Assembly (NCBI RefSeq): GCF_027172205.1
Contig: NC_070604.1
Span: 76,421,023 to 76,485,022, forward strand
From: Podarcis raffonei
Taxonomy: Eukaryota; Chordata; Lepidosauria; Squamata; Lacertidae
DNA: 64,000 nt
Reading direction: 5' to 3'
Positions 26,501 to 33,365 of this stretch are shown here, in pieces (the stretch's first letter is position 1; each line of letters begins with the position of its first letter). The notes under the pieces were generated by a model, which saw nothing but the letters and a program-made list of their open reading frames with translations, was not told where the DNA came from and ran no database searches. The position numbers were made by a program, and so were the translations under genes.

Positions 26501-26835
26501 TCTATATTTAGAACCTTGAGGGAGAGAAACTTGTCTTTTGTAAATAGAAGTTTAGCTGTCTCATTTTGCAGAAGATTCTACACAGTGGGAGAAGGACTGA
26601 CAGAAAGAGAAATCGCACTCACCCCAGGCCTCTTCCACACAAAGGGGACGGGAGGCTTCTCACTGTAGAAAAGGGAAGCGTCGTTGGCTGGGAAGTCACA
26701 GTCCTCAAAGAGTGTCCCCCTCTGCTGGCATTCAAGTTTCAGCTCCTTGTAGGTCTGGCCAGTGGAGTGAGTGGCAGAAGCGCTTTGGGGGGCGGGGGGA
26801 GCCCGTGGACTCGAGTTCCGGAAAGTGTAAGGCAT
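511..26835 (-). CDS. CAPN9: Calpain-9, complete gene (20 coding exons)
   Basis: Calcium-dependent cytosolic cysteine protease; the mammalian orthologue (nCL-4) is mainly digestive-tract. Coding exons in transcript order: 26835-26623, 21205-21136, 20500-20382, 20025-19892, 18516-18348, 16637-16554, 15397-15312, 12460-12383, 12167-12007, 11006-10849, 9577-9369, 8701-8665, 8403-8323, 7976-7919, 6934-6870, 5311-5243, 4482-4404, 3177-3061, 1564-1506, 537-511. They sum to 2073 nt, 690 codons plus stop, the length I recall for human CAPN9. All junctions are GT-AG and in phase. Seen: protease core residues about 40-335 with Cys97 (GDCWLL), His254 (KGHAYS) and Asn278 (RNPWGQ); a C2-like domain to about 495; a penta-EF-hand region from about 525. 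It starts at MPYTFRN, as in mammals. Head to head with AGT. Nothing is broken. Orthology is certain; the 5'UTR is not. Confidence 0.97.
662..1145 (+). mobile_element. L2-like LINE, 3' fragment
   Basis: In CAPN9 intron 19, opposite to the gene. The open frame 662-946 resembles the C-terminal tail of L2/CR1-clade ORF2 ([20 protein letters not shown] then WWNALSEE). It is followed by the typical 3'UTR end (gccgccctgag...gggcgggatataaataaa) and a TTA tract. Heavily 5'-truncated. Confidence 0.75.
1506..1564 (-). CDS. CAPN9: CAPN9 exon 19
   Basis: 59 nt coding [19 protein letters not shown]; the first two bases finish the Arg begun in exon 18. Acceptor ttccag, donor gtaagt. Too short for open-frame scans, but it matches the known calpain-9 C terminus. 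Confidence 0.93.
2073..2298. mobile_element. TA-flanked Tigger/pogo-like MITE
   Basis: CAPN9 intron 18. Ends CAGTGGTACCTCAGGTTA and its inverted complement, with TA on both sides. 226 bp, no coding capacity. Same family as 34675-34916 and 62898-63122. The superfamily is inferred from the TA target and CAGT end. Confidence 0.75.
3061..3177 (-). CDS. CAPN9: CAPN9 exon 18
   Basis: 117 nt coding [20 protein letters not shown]...LIRLENAS, with an EF-hand-like stretch [11 protein letters not shown]. Acceptor ctgaag, donor gtgagt. Confidence 0.95.
3429..3904. mobile_element. TA-flanked Tigger/pogo-like MITE, CGCAAGACGAA type
   Basis: 476 bp between TA dinucleotides. Termini CAGTGGTGCCTCGCAAGACG and the inverted complement. 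The internal part is GC-rich with a strong dyad around 3656-3690. It lies in CAPN9 intron 17; the 160-codon frame through it is not a gene. Confidence 0.78.
4404..4482 (-). CDS. CAPN9: CAPN9 exon 17 (EF-hand)
   Basis: 79 nt coding [20 protein letters not shown] then LALKAA. Second canonical loop [12 protein letters not shown]. Acceptor cttcag, donor gtacca. Confidence 0.95.
5243..5311 (-). CDS. CAPN9: CAPN9 exon 16 (EF-hand)
   Basis: 69 nt coding [20 protein letters not shown] then KWI. With the preceding Asp it makes a canonical calcium loop [12 protein letters not shown]. Acceptor catcag, donor gtaagt. Confidence 0.95.
5530..6420 (+). mobile_element. Possible LTR-retroelement fossil
   Basis: CAPN9 intron 15. 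An LTR-like stretch with a poly(A)-signal-like aataaa near 5885 is followed by a 110-codon basic open stretch (5989-6321) of unknown relationship. It is incomplete: no partner LTR or polymerase region is visible. Boundaries are approximate and the family assignment tentative. Confidence 0.3.
6870..6934 (-). CDS. CAPN9: CAPN9 exon 15
   Basis: 65 nt coding [20 protein letters not shown] then D. Acceptor cttgcag, donor gtatcc. The final Asp is position 1 of the EF-hand loop finished in exon 16. Confidence 0.93.
7310..7705 (-). mobile_element. L1-like LINE, 3' fragment
   Basis: Read on the minus strand, 7630-7560 resembles the L1 ORF2 C-terminal tail ([14 protein letters not shown]), running into an A-rich 3' end. 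5'-truncated; lies in CAPN9 intron 14. Confidence 0.45.
7735..7830 (-). mobile_element. tRNA-headed SINE fragment
   Basis: The minus strand reads like a tRNA head with a B-box-like gttcagtcccc. No complete tRNA fold follows, so it is an old SINE rather than a tRNA gene. Confidence 0.4.
7919..7976 (-). CDS. CAPN9: CAPN9 exon 14
   Basis: 58 nt coding [19 protein letters not shown] and one base of the next codon; first helices of the penta-EF-hand domain. Acceptor ctgtag, donor gtaagt. Confidence 0.93.
8323..8403 (-). CDS. CAPN9: CAPN9 exon 13
   Basis: 81 nt coding [20 protein letters not shown] then FQQIAGE: acidic linker and start of the penta-EF-hand domain. It repeats the LPE that ends exon 12. 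Acceptor ttttag, donor gtaaca. Confidence 0.93.
8665..8701 (-). CDS. CAPN9: CAPN9 exon 12 (37-nt microexon)
   Basis: Codes for [12 protein letters not shown] in the linker between the C2-like and EF-hand domains. Acceptor ctcatag, donor gtatgt. Without it the frame is lost, so it is probably constitutive. Confidence 0.93.
9369..9577 (-). CDS. CAPN9: CAPN9 exon 11
   Basis: 209 nt coding [20 protein letters not shown]...FSEKKAVA, the second half of the C2-like domain, including [16 protein letters not shown]. Acceptor atcgtag, donor gtaagt. Confidence 0.96.
9620..9785 (-). mobile_element. CR1-like LINE 3' fragment
   Basis: Phrases such as gagcctgttggatcaggcca and catcctgttctccctgctgg are typical of reptile CR1-type repeats in reverse orientation. 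CAPN9 intron 10; no coding capacity left. Confidence 0.5.
10160..10695 (-). mobile_element. L2-like 3' fragments, split
   Basis: The piece at 10180-10225 (accctgcctttcctccagag) and the piece at 10600-10690 (cttgcagataaaaataag, cactaaaaac) read as one L2 3' end divided by about 375 bases of other sequence. CAPN9 intron 10. Confidence 0.4.
10849..11006 (-). CDS. CAPN9: CAPN9 exon 10
   Basis: 158 nt coding [20 protein letters not shown]...GYAIYE of the C2-like domain. Acceptor tttccag, donor gtattt (weaker than the others, but phase 0 joins SPSNDEQ of exon 11 as expected). Confidence 0.93.
11083..11112. repeat. (GA)n-rich simple repeat
   Basis: GGGAGA units passing into GA units, in CAPN9 intron 9. 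Confidence 0.9.
12007..12167 (-). CDS. CAPN9: CAPN9 exon 9
   Basis: 161 nt coding [20 protein letters not shown]...GGCRNFI at the core to C2-like domain boundary, including [14 protein letters not shown]. Acceptor tatatag, donor gtgtgc. Confidence 0.96.
12383..12460 (-). CDS. CAPN9: CAPN9 exon 8
   Basis: 78 nt coding [20 protein letters not shown] then DDGEF and two bases of Trp. Acceptor cttcaag, donor gtaagt. It closes the protease core. Confidence 0.95.
12690..13066 (+). mobile_element. Possible solo LTR fossil
   Basis: LTR-like layout: a pyrimidine- and GA-rich 5' part, aataaaaaagatattctaca near 12950 as a poly(A)-signal region, then a CTCTGCTATG-rich stretch ending near ctcaca. No convincing target duplication found; edges and family uncertain. 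Confidence 0.3.
13418..14919. mobile_element. Composite hAT element with CpG-rich cargo
   Basis: Outer ends CAGTGGCGTAGCGTGGG and its inverted complement are flanked by a perfect 8-bp duplication, CTGACAGG (13410-13417 and 14920-14927), the hallmark of hAT transposition. Internal copies of the ends lie at 13494-13554 (right-end type) and from 13792 (left-end type), so it looks like two short elements plus the DNA between them moved as one unit. The part 14170-14860 is CpG- and GC-rich, unlike its surroundings, and resembles a captured host promoter or first-exon region (inference). No transposase is seen. CAPN9 intron 7. Confidence 0.82.
13555..13690. repeat. Degenerate minisatellite
   Basis: Four to five units of about 30-36 bases with the core atagatcccctttagagcag, inside the composite hAT element between its two inner ends. 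Confidence 0.7.
15312..15397 (-). CDS. CAPN9: CAPN9 exon 7 (catalytic Asn278)
   Basis: 86 nt coding [20 protein letters not shown] then EWNGPWSD, ending in phase 2. Asn278 in RNPWG completes the triad. Acceptor actag, donor gttagt. Confidence 0.95.
15515..15592. mobile_element. Palindromic MITE remnant
   Basis: Inverted pair gactacaactcccatcatcc and gatgggaactgtagtc around a short centre. Same family as 23984-24122. CAPN9 intron 6. Confidence 0.5.
15625..15765 (-). mobile_element. L2-like 3' fragment
   Basis: Sequence acccctcccatctgactggg followed by gttgccccaaccactttggg is the reverse of the L2-type 3' end; an ACA-rich tract marks its tail. Confidence 0.55.
16554..16637 (-). CDS. CAPN9: CAPN9 exon 6 (catalytic His254)
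   Basis: 84 nt coding [20 protein letters not shown] then YSVTGIDE. His254 in KGHAYS is the general base. Acceptor ccttag, donor gtaagt. Too short for an ordinary open-frame scan. Confidence 0.95.
17105..17300 (+). mobile_element. MIR-like tRNA-core SINE
   Basis: Gggctagcatgttgggctgg, then gagatctaaatccctgttcc and tcacctaacttaccttacag have the order of a tRNA-headed, L2-tailed core SINE. CAPN9 intron 5, opposite to the gene. Confidence 0.45.
17492..17536. repeat. (CTAA)n microsatellite
   Basis: About eleven tetranucleotide units directly next to the 3' tail of the adjoining SINE, which may have seeded it. Confidence 0.95.
17548..17884 (-). mobile_element. Sauria-SINE-like element, full length
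   Basis: On the minus strand: tRNA-like head with B box ggttcgaatcc, a body with cagttcgaaagcacg-type sequence, and tail ggtccctttacctttacc resembling the Bov-B LINE end. CAPN9 intron 5. Confidence 0.8.
17935..18228 (+). mobile_element. CR1-like LINE 3' end
   Basis: Ggatgtggtggactctcctt, then ccttggaggttttaaagcag and cctgcattgcaggggcttga through attctattattctg is the CR1 3' region. 5'-truncated. Confidence 0.7.
18348..18516 (-). CDS. CAPN9: CAPN9 exon 5
   Basis: 169 nt coding [20 protein letters not shown]...GCSID of the protease core. Acceptor tgtcag, donor gtaagt. Confidence 0.97.
18570..18950 (-). mobile_element. L2-like LINE, 3' fragment
   Basis: Minus-strand frame 18946-18632 begins with an ORF2-tail-like region ([20 protein letters not shown] then WNSLPREA), followed by 3'UTR and an ATT/ATC tail near 18570. 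CAPN9 intron 4. Confidence 0.6.
19031..19194. mobile_element. hAT-like MITE, CAGTGCTTTTTTCTGGGG type
   Basis: Inverted ends CAGTGCTTTTTTCTGGGG and the reverse of GGGGAAGCACTG; internal duplicated phrase acccctaaacattttt. Related to 34480-34622. Confidence 0.55.
19335..19420. mobile_element. Degraded palindromic MITE remnant
   Basis: Gatggaagttgtagtccgaa next to gtgtgctggctggagttg recalls one arm of the 23984-24122 family. Confidence 0.3.
19892..20025 (-). CDS. CAPN9: CAPN9 exon 4
   Basis: 134 nt coding [18 protein letters not shown]...EKAYA of the protease core, ending two bases into a Lys codon. Acceptor aaacag, donor gtaagc. Confidence 0.97.
20382..20500 (-). CDS. CAPN9: CAPN9 exon 3 (catalytic Cys97)
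   Basis: 119 nt. Begins [12 protein letters not shown], with the nucleophile Cys97, and ends [11 protein letters not shown]. Acceptor tttccag, donor gtaaga. Confidence 0.97.
20754..20823. mobile_element. Short hAT-like MITE remnant
   Basis: 70-bp stretch from CAGTGGGTTTTCCCC to AAAGAAAAGCACTG, akin to the 19031-19194 family but shortened. CAPN9 intron 2. Confidence 0.4.
21136..21205 (-). CDS. CAPN9: CAPN9 exon 2
   Basis: 70 nt coding [12 protein letters not shown]...CQGEL plus one base of Gly95. Acceptor ttcaag, donor gtgagt. It leads directly into the active-site cysteine of exon 3. Confidence 0.96.
21876..22195 (+). mobile_element. Solo LTR
   Basis: 320 bp starting TG and ending CA (TGTTATG...ACTTCA), flanked by a perfect 5-bp duplication GTTTA (21871-21875 and 22196-22200). 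It has two CCAAT-type boxes (ccaatca) and a TATA-like tatataag near 22092, as a promoter-bearing LTR should. No internal region remains. It lies in CAPN9 intron 1, antisense to the gene. The 5-bp duplication fits a gypsy-type element or some endogenous retroviruses; the family is not resolved. Confidence 0.75.
23320..23675 (-). mobile_element. Sauria-SINE-like element with 12-bp TSD
   Basis: Full-length tRNA-headed SINE with Bov-B-like tail, flanked by aacccatggagt at 23308-23319 and 23676-23687. The perfect duplication implies a fairly recent insertion. CAPN9 intron 1. Confidence 0.88.
23984..24122. mobile_element. Near-perfect palindromic MITE
   Basis: Each half is the inverted complement of the other (ccaggcttcctcaaactc at one end, gagtttgaggaagcctgg at the other); 139 bp, able to fold into one long hairpin. 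Flanking duplication is imperfect (ctaag shared). CAPN9 intron 1. Confidence 0.7.
25450..25625 (-). mobile_element. MIR-like SINE or L2-tail fragment
   Basis: Gtaggttaggctgagaggtg and agattacccagtgagctcca with ctggggatttgaac match the order of MIR-like core repeats in tetrapods. CAPN9 intron 1. Confidence 0.4.
26187..26400 (-). mobile_element. L2-like 3' fragment
   Basis: Tttatttatttcccaaaatc then tataccacttggctgtaaaa begins an old L2-type 3' end that loses similarity after about 26340. Confidence 0.35.
26623..26835 (-). CDS. CAPN9: CAPN9 exon 1 (start codon)
   Basis: Codes for residues 1-71, beginning MPYTFRN and ending PFVWKRPG, then donor gtgagt. An in-frame ATG lies upstream, but the family start is this one. 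A good acceptor (ttttgcag) ends at 26918 on this strand, so the 5'UTR from 26917 may be spliced to a farther leader exon (inference). Confidence 0.95.
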
Positions 26836-27559
26836 TGTTCTTAATCCACCTGTAGCAGGTATAACTGAGGTGGAGGGGCTGAAGAGTTGAGAGGACAGCT
26901 CCTGGAAAATGCCAGCCCTGCAAAACAACAACAGGGAGTGATTATAGGATCCAATTGCACCCTGTGGAACGCAAGAAGATCCAGATCTTTAGGGAAGTGG
27001 GAGAAAGAAAGAGAAAACCTTCTTCTGTGCAAGCAGCCCCTCCTTTTTGGCACCTGTTTGAATGGCAGGTTGACAGTCACATTCACCAGAAACAATAAAA
27101 GAAAGGAACACCCTGAGAGCAAACAGAAAAGGGAACTTGTTTGGCTTCTTCAGGTGTTCCGGTTTGCTGGATCCTTTCCCTCAGGTATGTTAACTCAGAA
27201 ACCGCAAAGGGTGGCACAGAGATAACTCTTGTGTTTGGCCATGTATCATGAATCTGCTACACCCAGAAGGAACAGTCAGGGCAGTTTCTCCATGTTTGAG
27301 TGATAAGAGGAGGGTGTGGAGGTACTGCCTTCGCTGACTCAGAGAAATGTTAATTGGCACAAAAATCTATCTGCCTATAATTTCACAGCTCCCTATGATA
27401 GAGTGAACCAGATTATTATAGATTAAACCAGGGGTAGCCAATATCTCCAGATGTTATGGACTACAATTCCCATCATTCATGCTGGCAGGTGCTGATGGGA
27501 AGTGTAGTCCAAAATGCTGAATACTTCTGGGTTAAAGGCTGCCCACAATGCAGACACAC

Positions 27560-27830
27560 AATCATTTTATTTGTATGCAGTTTTCCAAACCATGCTCAAG
27601 GTGGCTTACAATATGTAAAAATATATATGCATAATTACATACGTAACAAAAGCATTCATAAACAATAAATAAAACATCAAAAAGTACACATTGAACAATT
27701 TCCACATATATCATAACATCTAAAATAAAGATACAAAAAATAATATCAATAACAGCAACAACCCTCCTATCCCAACAAAACCTCCAAGACAATATCACAG
27801 CCTAAGGCACATACAGTTAGCTACATGCAC
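27560..27830 (-). mobile_element. L2-like 3' fragment
   Basis: Attttatttgtatgcagttt then caaggtggcttacaatatgt is the reversed 3' end with an A-rich neighbour; no coding part is left. Confidence 0.4.
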
Positions 27831-27971
27831 GTAGTCCAGTTCACTTGACAACAATACAAAAATAAAAGTAGGGTGTTGAGCTGATTCTTAGCTCCGCCTC
27901 GAATCACATCCTCCCCTCTCGCGACAGTGAGCAGTTCAGTACGATCTTGCAGCAGGCAGATGCACTGCAGG

Positions 27972-28289
27972 CAGCGGCGGAGGAAGCAGCCCAGGTGCCT
28001 GGGGTGGGGCACACCATAGGGGCAGGGCACACCGTGGGGCCTCCGAGGAGTCCGCCTGCCTCCTCTCACTCAGCAGCCCTGCAGCTGGGGGGGGGGGAGG
28101 CAGCAGGAGGACCATTTGGGCAGCGTGGAGCCTGTGCGTGTCCAAGCCATCGTGTCTCTCCCAGGAGAGACGTGTGGCTCAGGCACGCTGCAGGCCCCAC
28201 AGTGAGTGCCGCCCAGCATTTTGTCACCCCCCTCAGTGGTGACACCCGGGGTGGCCCGCACCCACCGCACCCCCCTTCCTCTGCCCCTG
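27972..28289. mobile_element. hAT nonautonomous element, 8-bp TSD
   Basis: 318 bp from CAGCGGCGGAGGAAG to CTTCCTCTGCCCCTG (inverted ends with two differences), flanked by perfect ACTGCAGG at 27964-27971 and 28290-28297. GC-rich, no transposase. It sits about 1.1 kb upstream of the CAPN9 start codon. Confidence 0.88.
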
Positions 28290-28377
28290 ACTGCAGGCCA
28301 ATGGTTGATGCTCATACGTTATGTACACAAATAGATTGACCAAAAGCAGCAAAGGGCTTCACTGTGATATGCTAGGT

Positions 28378-28771
28378 CAGGGGTCGGCAAGGTTTACTGG
28401 CCATGGGCCAGATCACTCTCACGGAGATCACCGTGGGCTGGACTGGCACAGTGCGACACCAGAAATCGCGTCTGCACATGTCTGCAGCACTGGAAACCGC
28501 TTCTGCGCATGCCCAGACGATGAAAATTGCGCCTGCGCAGAAGTGATTTTCGGCATCTGGACATGCGCAGACGCGATTTCTGGTATCTGCGCATGCACAG
28601 ACGCGATTTCCAGCGCCGCTTGGCAAGTCCCCACACTGCGCTACACCAATTTAGCGCAGTGCATGGGGGACTTGCCAAATGGGTGACTCAGTTCGGGGGC
28701 TGCTTGGGGGGCTGCTAAAACGGTCTTTGTGGGCCGCATCCGGCCCATGGGCCGCACGTTGCTGACCCCTG
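28378..28771. mobile_element. hAT MITE, CAGGGGTCGGCAA type
   Basis: 394 bp, ends CAGGGGTCGGCAA and TTGCTGACCCCTG, flanked by gctaggt on both sides (7 of 8 target bases). Inside are four to five copies of a cgcgatttctggnatctgcg-like unit with alternating orientation. Confidence 0.85.
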
Positions 28772-30104
28772 GGCTAGGTCTTACCAATCACAGAAACCAG
28801 GGGGTGGGGGTGGGAAGAGAGTTGGGTACCAACTCCCTACCTGAGACTATACATAGGAAAAGCTGGAATGAAGACACTCCACACTCCTGAGTGATGGGCA
28901 GAGATGGGCATCTTGATAATTTCATTCATTCTTGTTTTTTATAAGAGTACAAAGGGTCTTGTACCTTATATGGAAGCCCTGTATTCTTGTACATGCTTTA
29001 TAATTTCCGCCTGTCTGACAATACTAGACCCCAAGCCAGAAACTTACTTGTGAGGTAAAAGTAGTGAGAGGGGTGGGGGTGGGGTGGAGAGACCTTTCAG
29101 GTCACAAGAAATCTTGGCCTCCTACAAGCAGGGTCAGGTAGATTTGAAAGAGTCAACATTAGCCCTTAATACCTTCCAGGTGTATCTCTGATTCAGGTAA
29201 ATGCACGTTAACACCCCTTAGAGATTTTTTAAGACATATTAGGTGCCCTACAATGCTTTTAAATAAGTAATAGACTTGTGGATGGAGGGAGGAGAAGGCA
29301 AATTCTCAATAGGCATTGTCTGCTAGCCAGGAATATAATAACCACTAAAGACCACATGAAAAAGAGACAGTGTTGTCTCTCGGGCAAAAGCTCAACCAGT
29401 TTATCCAGCTCTTGCATAATTCTGTACAGGAAAAAAACAAAAGAAAGCCTTTCTTACGTTTTTAAATAGACAAGACAAACCCCAAAACAAATGAGTAATT
29501 GACACCATAAGTATAGCTACATAAATACTATAACAAAAAGATTTAGTGTCAGCTTAAAACTGTGGAATGGAAAAGGTGATGGTGTTAAAGTCGTGACACC
29601 CCGTGTAATGTTATTCACATAACAGTCAAATCAGCCCTGGGTATTTTCATACCTGAGGTGAAAAGTTAAAATGCCACACCCGGCTCATATATTTTTTATG
29701 ACACACAGACCAAGAAGTCAGAGGCAAGAAAATGGCACTTATTTTGATATGTGCTGCTCAAAGCTACTAATATAGGTTGTTTCATGGTACATGGTAAGGC
29801 TCATGCAAATAGTCTTCAGAGCTTCTCCTAATACTCCTATCCATCTTTCTTTGTATGTTTGAGTAGCAACCCCTTGATGTTAGAATTAATGGTTTGTGCA
29901 CCTAATTGGCTATATTGTATTAATTTCAGAATGTGTAGAGTGAGATGGACTTCTCTACATATGTGACTTCTGTGCTCATAATATGCAGTCATACAGGTCA
30001 GTTTTTATAGGGTTGATTTCAAAGGCGGAAGTGATATCTGGGGGGAATTTCTGGAAGGTGTCTGTCCTGGATTTTCAGCAAGTAAACCCAAAAATTGCAT
30101 GGTT

Positions 30105-30140
30105 TTTTGTTTGTTTGTTTGTTTCTTTGTTTGTTTGTAT
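30105..30140. repeat. (GTTT)n-rich simple repeat
   Basis: TTTGTTTGTTTGTTT tract with one interruption. Confidence 0.85.
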
Positions 30141-30244
30141 TTTCAACAATTTCGGTGGTTTCCTTAAAAAACTCAACCGCTTTTGGGGAGTTCTGGTTTT
30201 TAGTTTTTTGAAATATGGCAATCCTAGCTTTTATTATTATATAT

Positions 30245-30430
30245 TACAATATATTTATTTATATCCTGCCTTTCCCCCAGTGGGACTCAAGGCAGCTTAC
30301 AGATAAAAACAATAATCACTAAAAACATAGAAAAAATATTTTAAAATAATTAAACATTAATAGAATTAAAACTATATACATATATAAAGTCTGTTTAAAA
30401 CAGACAAATAATTACAATTAAAACAGAATG
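30245..30430 (-). mobile_element. L2-like 3' fragment
   Basis: Atttatttatatcctgcctt then tcccccagtgggactcaagg and cagcttacagataaaaacaa: reversed L2-type 3' end with a decayed A-rich stretch. Confidence 0.5.
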
Positions 30431-30831
30431 ACACCATCCCATGGTCAGCTAATTATGTCCCTGTTTTCCCTTTATTATAAGTGCAATAATAAACTGTGAA
30501 GCAGAGAGTATTAACTCTGTAATCAATGACATTTCCTCAATGCAGGAATATGCAGCTGTCCCTTGTGGGGATGAAACCTGCAGCTTTGGCGTTATCAGCA
30601 CCAACTGAACTATCTGGCTGTTGATGTGCATCGAGCGTTTATACCTGCTTATGTTTTTTGGCCAGTTTCTTCCGACTCTTAGTCAGCAAGTTTCTCAAGT
30701 GTGAAGTCCCTAGTCAGCAGTTCCATTTAGCAACCCACAACCTGTACCTTGAATACAATCTCAATGTATGAATCTCCGTTTCAAAGTCTTGAAATAAAAA
30801 TTCATATTAGTAGCAAGATACTACATGCTGC

Positions 30832-31173
30832 GGGACATGGGTGGCACTGTGGGTTAAAGCCTAGGACTTGCCAATCAGAAGGTTGGAGGTTCGAATACCC
30901 GCGACGGGGTGAGCTCCCGTTGCTCGGTCCCTGCTCCTGCCAACCTAGCAGTTCGAAAGCACGTCAAAGTGCAAGTAGATAAATAGGTACCGCTCTGGCG
31001 GGAAGGTAAACAGCGTTTCCGTTTGCTGCTCTGGTTCGCCAGAAGCGGCTTAGTCATGCTGGCCACATGACCCGGAAGCTGTACGCCGGCTCCCTCGGCC
31101 AATAAAGCGAGATGAGCGCCGCAACCCCAGAGTCGGCCACGACTGGACCTAATGGTCAGGGGTCCCTTTACCT
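30832..31173 (+). mobile_element. Sauria-SINE-like element with 10-bp TSD
   Basis: Begins gggacatgggtggcactgtg, B box ggttcgaatac, ends ggtccctttacc. Flanked by tacatgctgc at 30822-30831 and 31174-31183. Full length. Confidence 0.9.
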
Positions 31174-32292
31174 TACATGCTGCATATCACATAGTTTCCG
31201 GAATAATATGTTACATTGTATAAATGTTCAAAGATGCTAATACAATAAGCAACATGCTCTCGAATGGCAGCGTTATCAGCCACACTTGCCAATTTCATGC
31301 AAGGAAGAATATGGAGAAAACCACCTGCAGTATTTGCAGATCATGTTCACAAGGGGGCAGACTCGTCTAAAGAATAAAAATCTATTGTGGCTCCCAATCA
31401 GAGCCTTAAAAAAACCTGTTTCATCCATGAGTATACTTGGTGTCTGGGTGTGGTTCATCTACAATTGTGTTTGTATGTGAGGGGTTGTGATTGTGTATGA
31501 TGTTGTGACACTTAACTCTTCATGGGAGCTGTTATTAAGCATAACTTTACATCTGCAGAAAATTTGCATTTTATTCTTTGTGTGTGCAATGTGCCACATT
31601 TATGCTGTTGTTTCTTCACAGGATATAATGTGCAAACTGGAATTGCAGATCTGAAGTTGGAGAACACTTTTCTCTGGTCAGAGGTTATTAGACTAGGAAG
31701 GGTGATTGATCTGACCTTTCCAAGGCAAGAGATTGCCCCGGTTACAGTGTTCAAACAGGATCTTGTAGGATAAGTTTGTGCAGGTAATGAGTTGCGTACC
31801 TCACCACCTTTCAGTGCACATTCTCTAATCTGATCCTGCAACTTACTGTGGTATCTAGTTCTGAATCTAATCCTGTCTTCTGTCCCTGGAAGTGTCCAGC
31901 AAAAAGCATTATATCAGCTGAAAAGAAGAAAAGCCATTAAGCCTGCTAAGAGAAAGATTTTTCACCCGCTGTTAAAAGGCGCAAACTCCTGCGCCTTATC
32001 TGCAGTAAAAAAGCAAGCCACTTGAAACACGGCTATGAAACAAATCACAAAAGCTTTTCATCTGAATGGCCTCCTTGATTAGAATTAAGGTTTTGTTTTA
32101 AAAAAGAAAGAAATCAACCCATACTGCTTTTGCCATTTTCTGGAGCTGAAACAGCAAATTCAACAAAGGTTGTATGTGCCTTCTGCATGGCTCTCAGATT
32201 TTAGGAACTTTGAAACTCTGGCTACTCTTGCTTTTGATCACTACGGGAGCTCTGAAGATAAAATGTAAGCATTCCCTGATCTTCTCTGAATG

Positions 32293-32440
32293 GACTATAG
32301 AATCATAGAATTAGAAGGGACTCCAAGGGTCATCTAGTCCAACCCACTGCAATGCAGTATTCCTGCCCTGCAGGGTAGGCTCGAACCACCAACCTTCTGG
32401 TTAACAGTCAGACGCACTGGCTCACAGTGCCACCTCTGTA
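32293..32440 (-). mobile_element. CR1-like LINE 3' end
   Basis: Agaatcatagaattagaagg then gactccaagggtcatctagt is the reversed CR1 3' terminus, followed by a tRNA-like stretch. Confidence 0.6.
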
Positions 32441-32513
32441 CACTCAAAGTTATGTGTATTTAGAACACTCAAAGAGCCCTGCTGGATCTGAGCAAAGGTC
32501 TACTCACAGGAGT

Positions 32514-32823
32514 CAGTAAACTTTTTCAGCAGGGGGCCAGTCCACTGTCCCTCAGACCTTGTGGGGGGCTGGACTATATATTTTTTTGGGGGGGAATGAA
32601 CGAATTCCTATGCCCCACAAATAACCCAGAGATGCATTTTAAATAAAACCACACATTCTACTCATGTAAAAACACCAGGCAGGCCCCACACAAAGCCCAG
32701 AGATTCATTTTAAATAAAAGGACACATTCTACTCATATGAAAACACGCTGATTCCCAGACCATCTGTGGGCGGACTTAGAAGGCGATTGGGCCAGATCCA
32801 GCCCCCGGGCCTTAGTTTGCCTA
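32514..32823. mobile_element. hAT-like MITE with internal duplication
   Basis: Imperfect inverted ends CAGTAAACTTTTTCAGC...GGCCTTAGTTTGCCTA. Inside, a unit of about 70 bases with core cattttaaataaaa and acacattctactcat occurs twice in tandem. No clean target duplication was found. Confidence 0.5.
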
Positions 32824-32984
32824 CTTGCTCCAGCATTTCAGATACTCTGCTCTCCTTATGCTATAATAAATCTGTTAGCTTTTGAGATATCGGTAGAGAT
32901 GGGGGAGAAATTCAATTCGGTTTACATTTAAAGGTGAACCAACCTAATCTGCTTTTTCCAAAACAACATACAAGCCAAAACACA

Positions 32985-33365
32985 GCCATCCTGTGAAGGA
33001 GCGTCTCCACCCCCATCGTTCAGTCCGGACACTGAGGTCCAGCTCCGAGGGCCTTTTGGCAGTTCTCTCACTGCGAGAAGTGAGGTTGCAAGGAATCAGA
33101 CAGAGGTCCTTCTTGGTAGTGGTGCCCGCCCTGTGGAACGCCCTCCCAGTAGATGTCAAGGCAATAAGCAACTATCTTACTTTTAAAAGACACCTGAAGG
33201 CAGCCCTGTTTAGGGAGGTTTTGAATGTTTGATGCTGTATTGTGTTTTTAATATTCGGTTGGAAGCCGCCCAGAGTGGCTGGGGAAACCCAGCCAAATGG
33301 GCGGGGTATAAATAATAAATTCTCCTCCCCCTCCTCCTCTTCCTCCTCCTCCTTCTTCTTCAAGA
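32985..33365 (+). mobile_element. L2-like LINE, 3' end
   Basis: Frame 32993-33232 is an ORF2-tail-like region (LREVRLQGIRQRSFLVVVPA then LWNALPVDVKA), then the 3'UTR end gccgcccagagtggctgggg and gggcggggtataaataataa, then a TCC-rich tract. Confidence 0.75.

Noticed and set aside
26836-26931. Upstream in-frame ATG extending CAPN9 by 32 residues
   Set aside because: Family members start at MPY; the extension crosses a likely splice acceptor (ttttgcag) and has no calpain similarity.
30832-31173. tRNA-like A/B-box sequence (also in the other SINE copies)
   Set aside because: The tRNA-like head is fused to a SINE body and Bov-B-like tail and repeats across the window, so these are SINEs, not tRNA genes.
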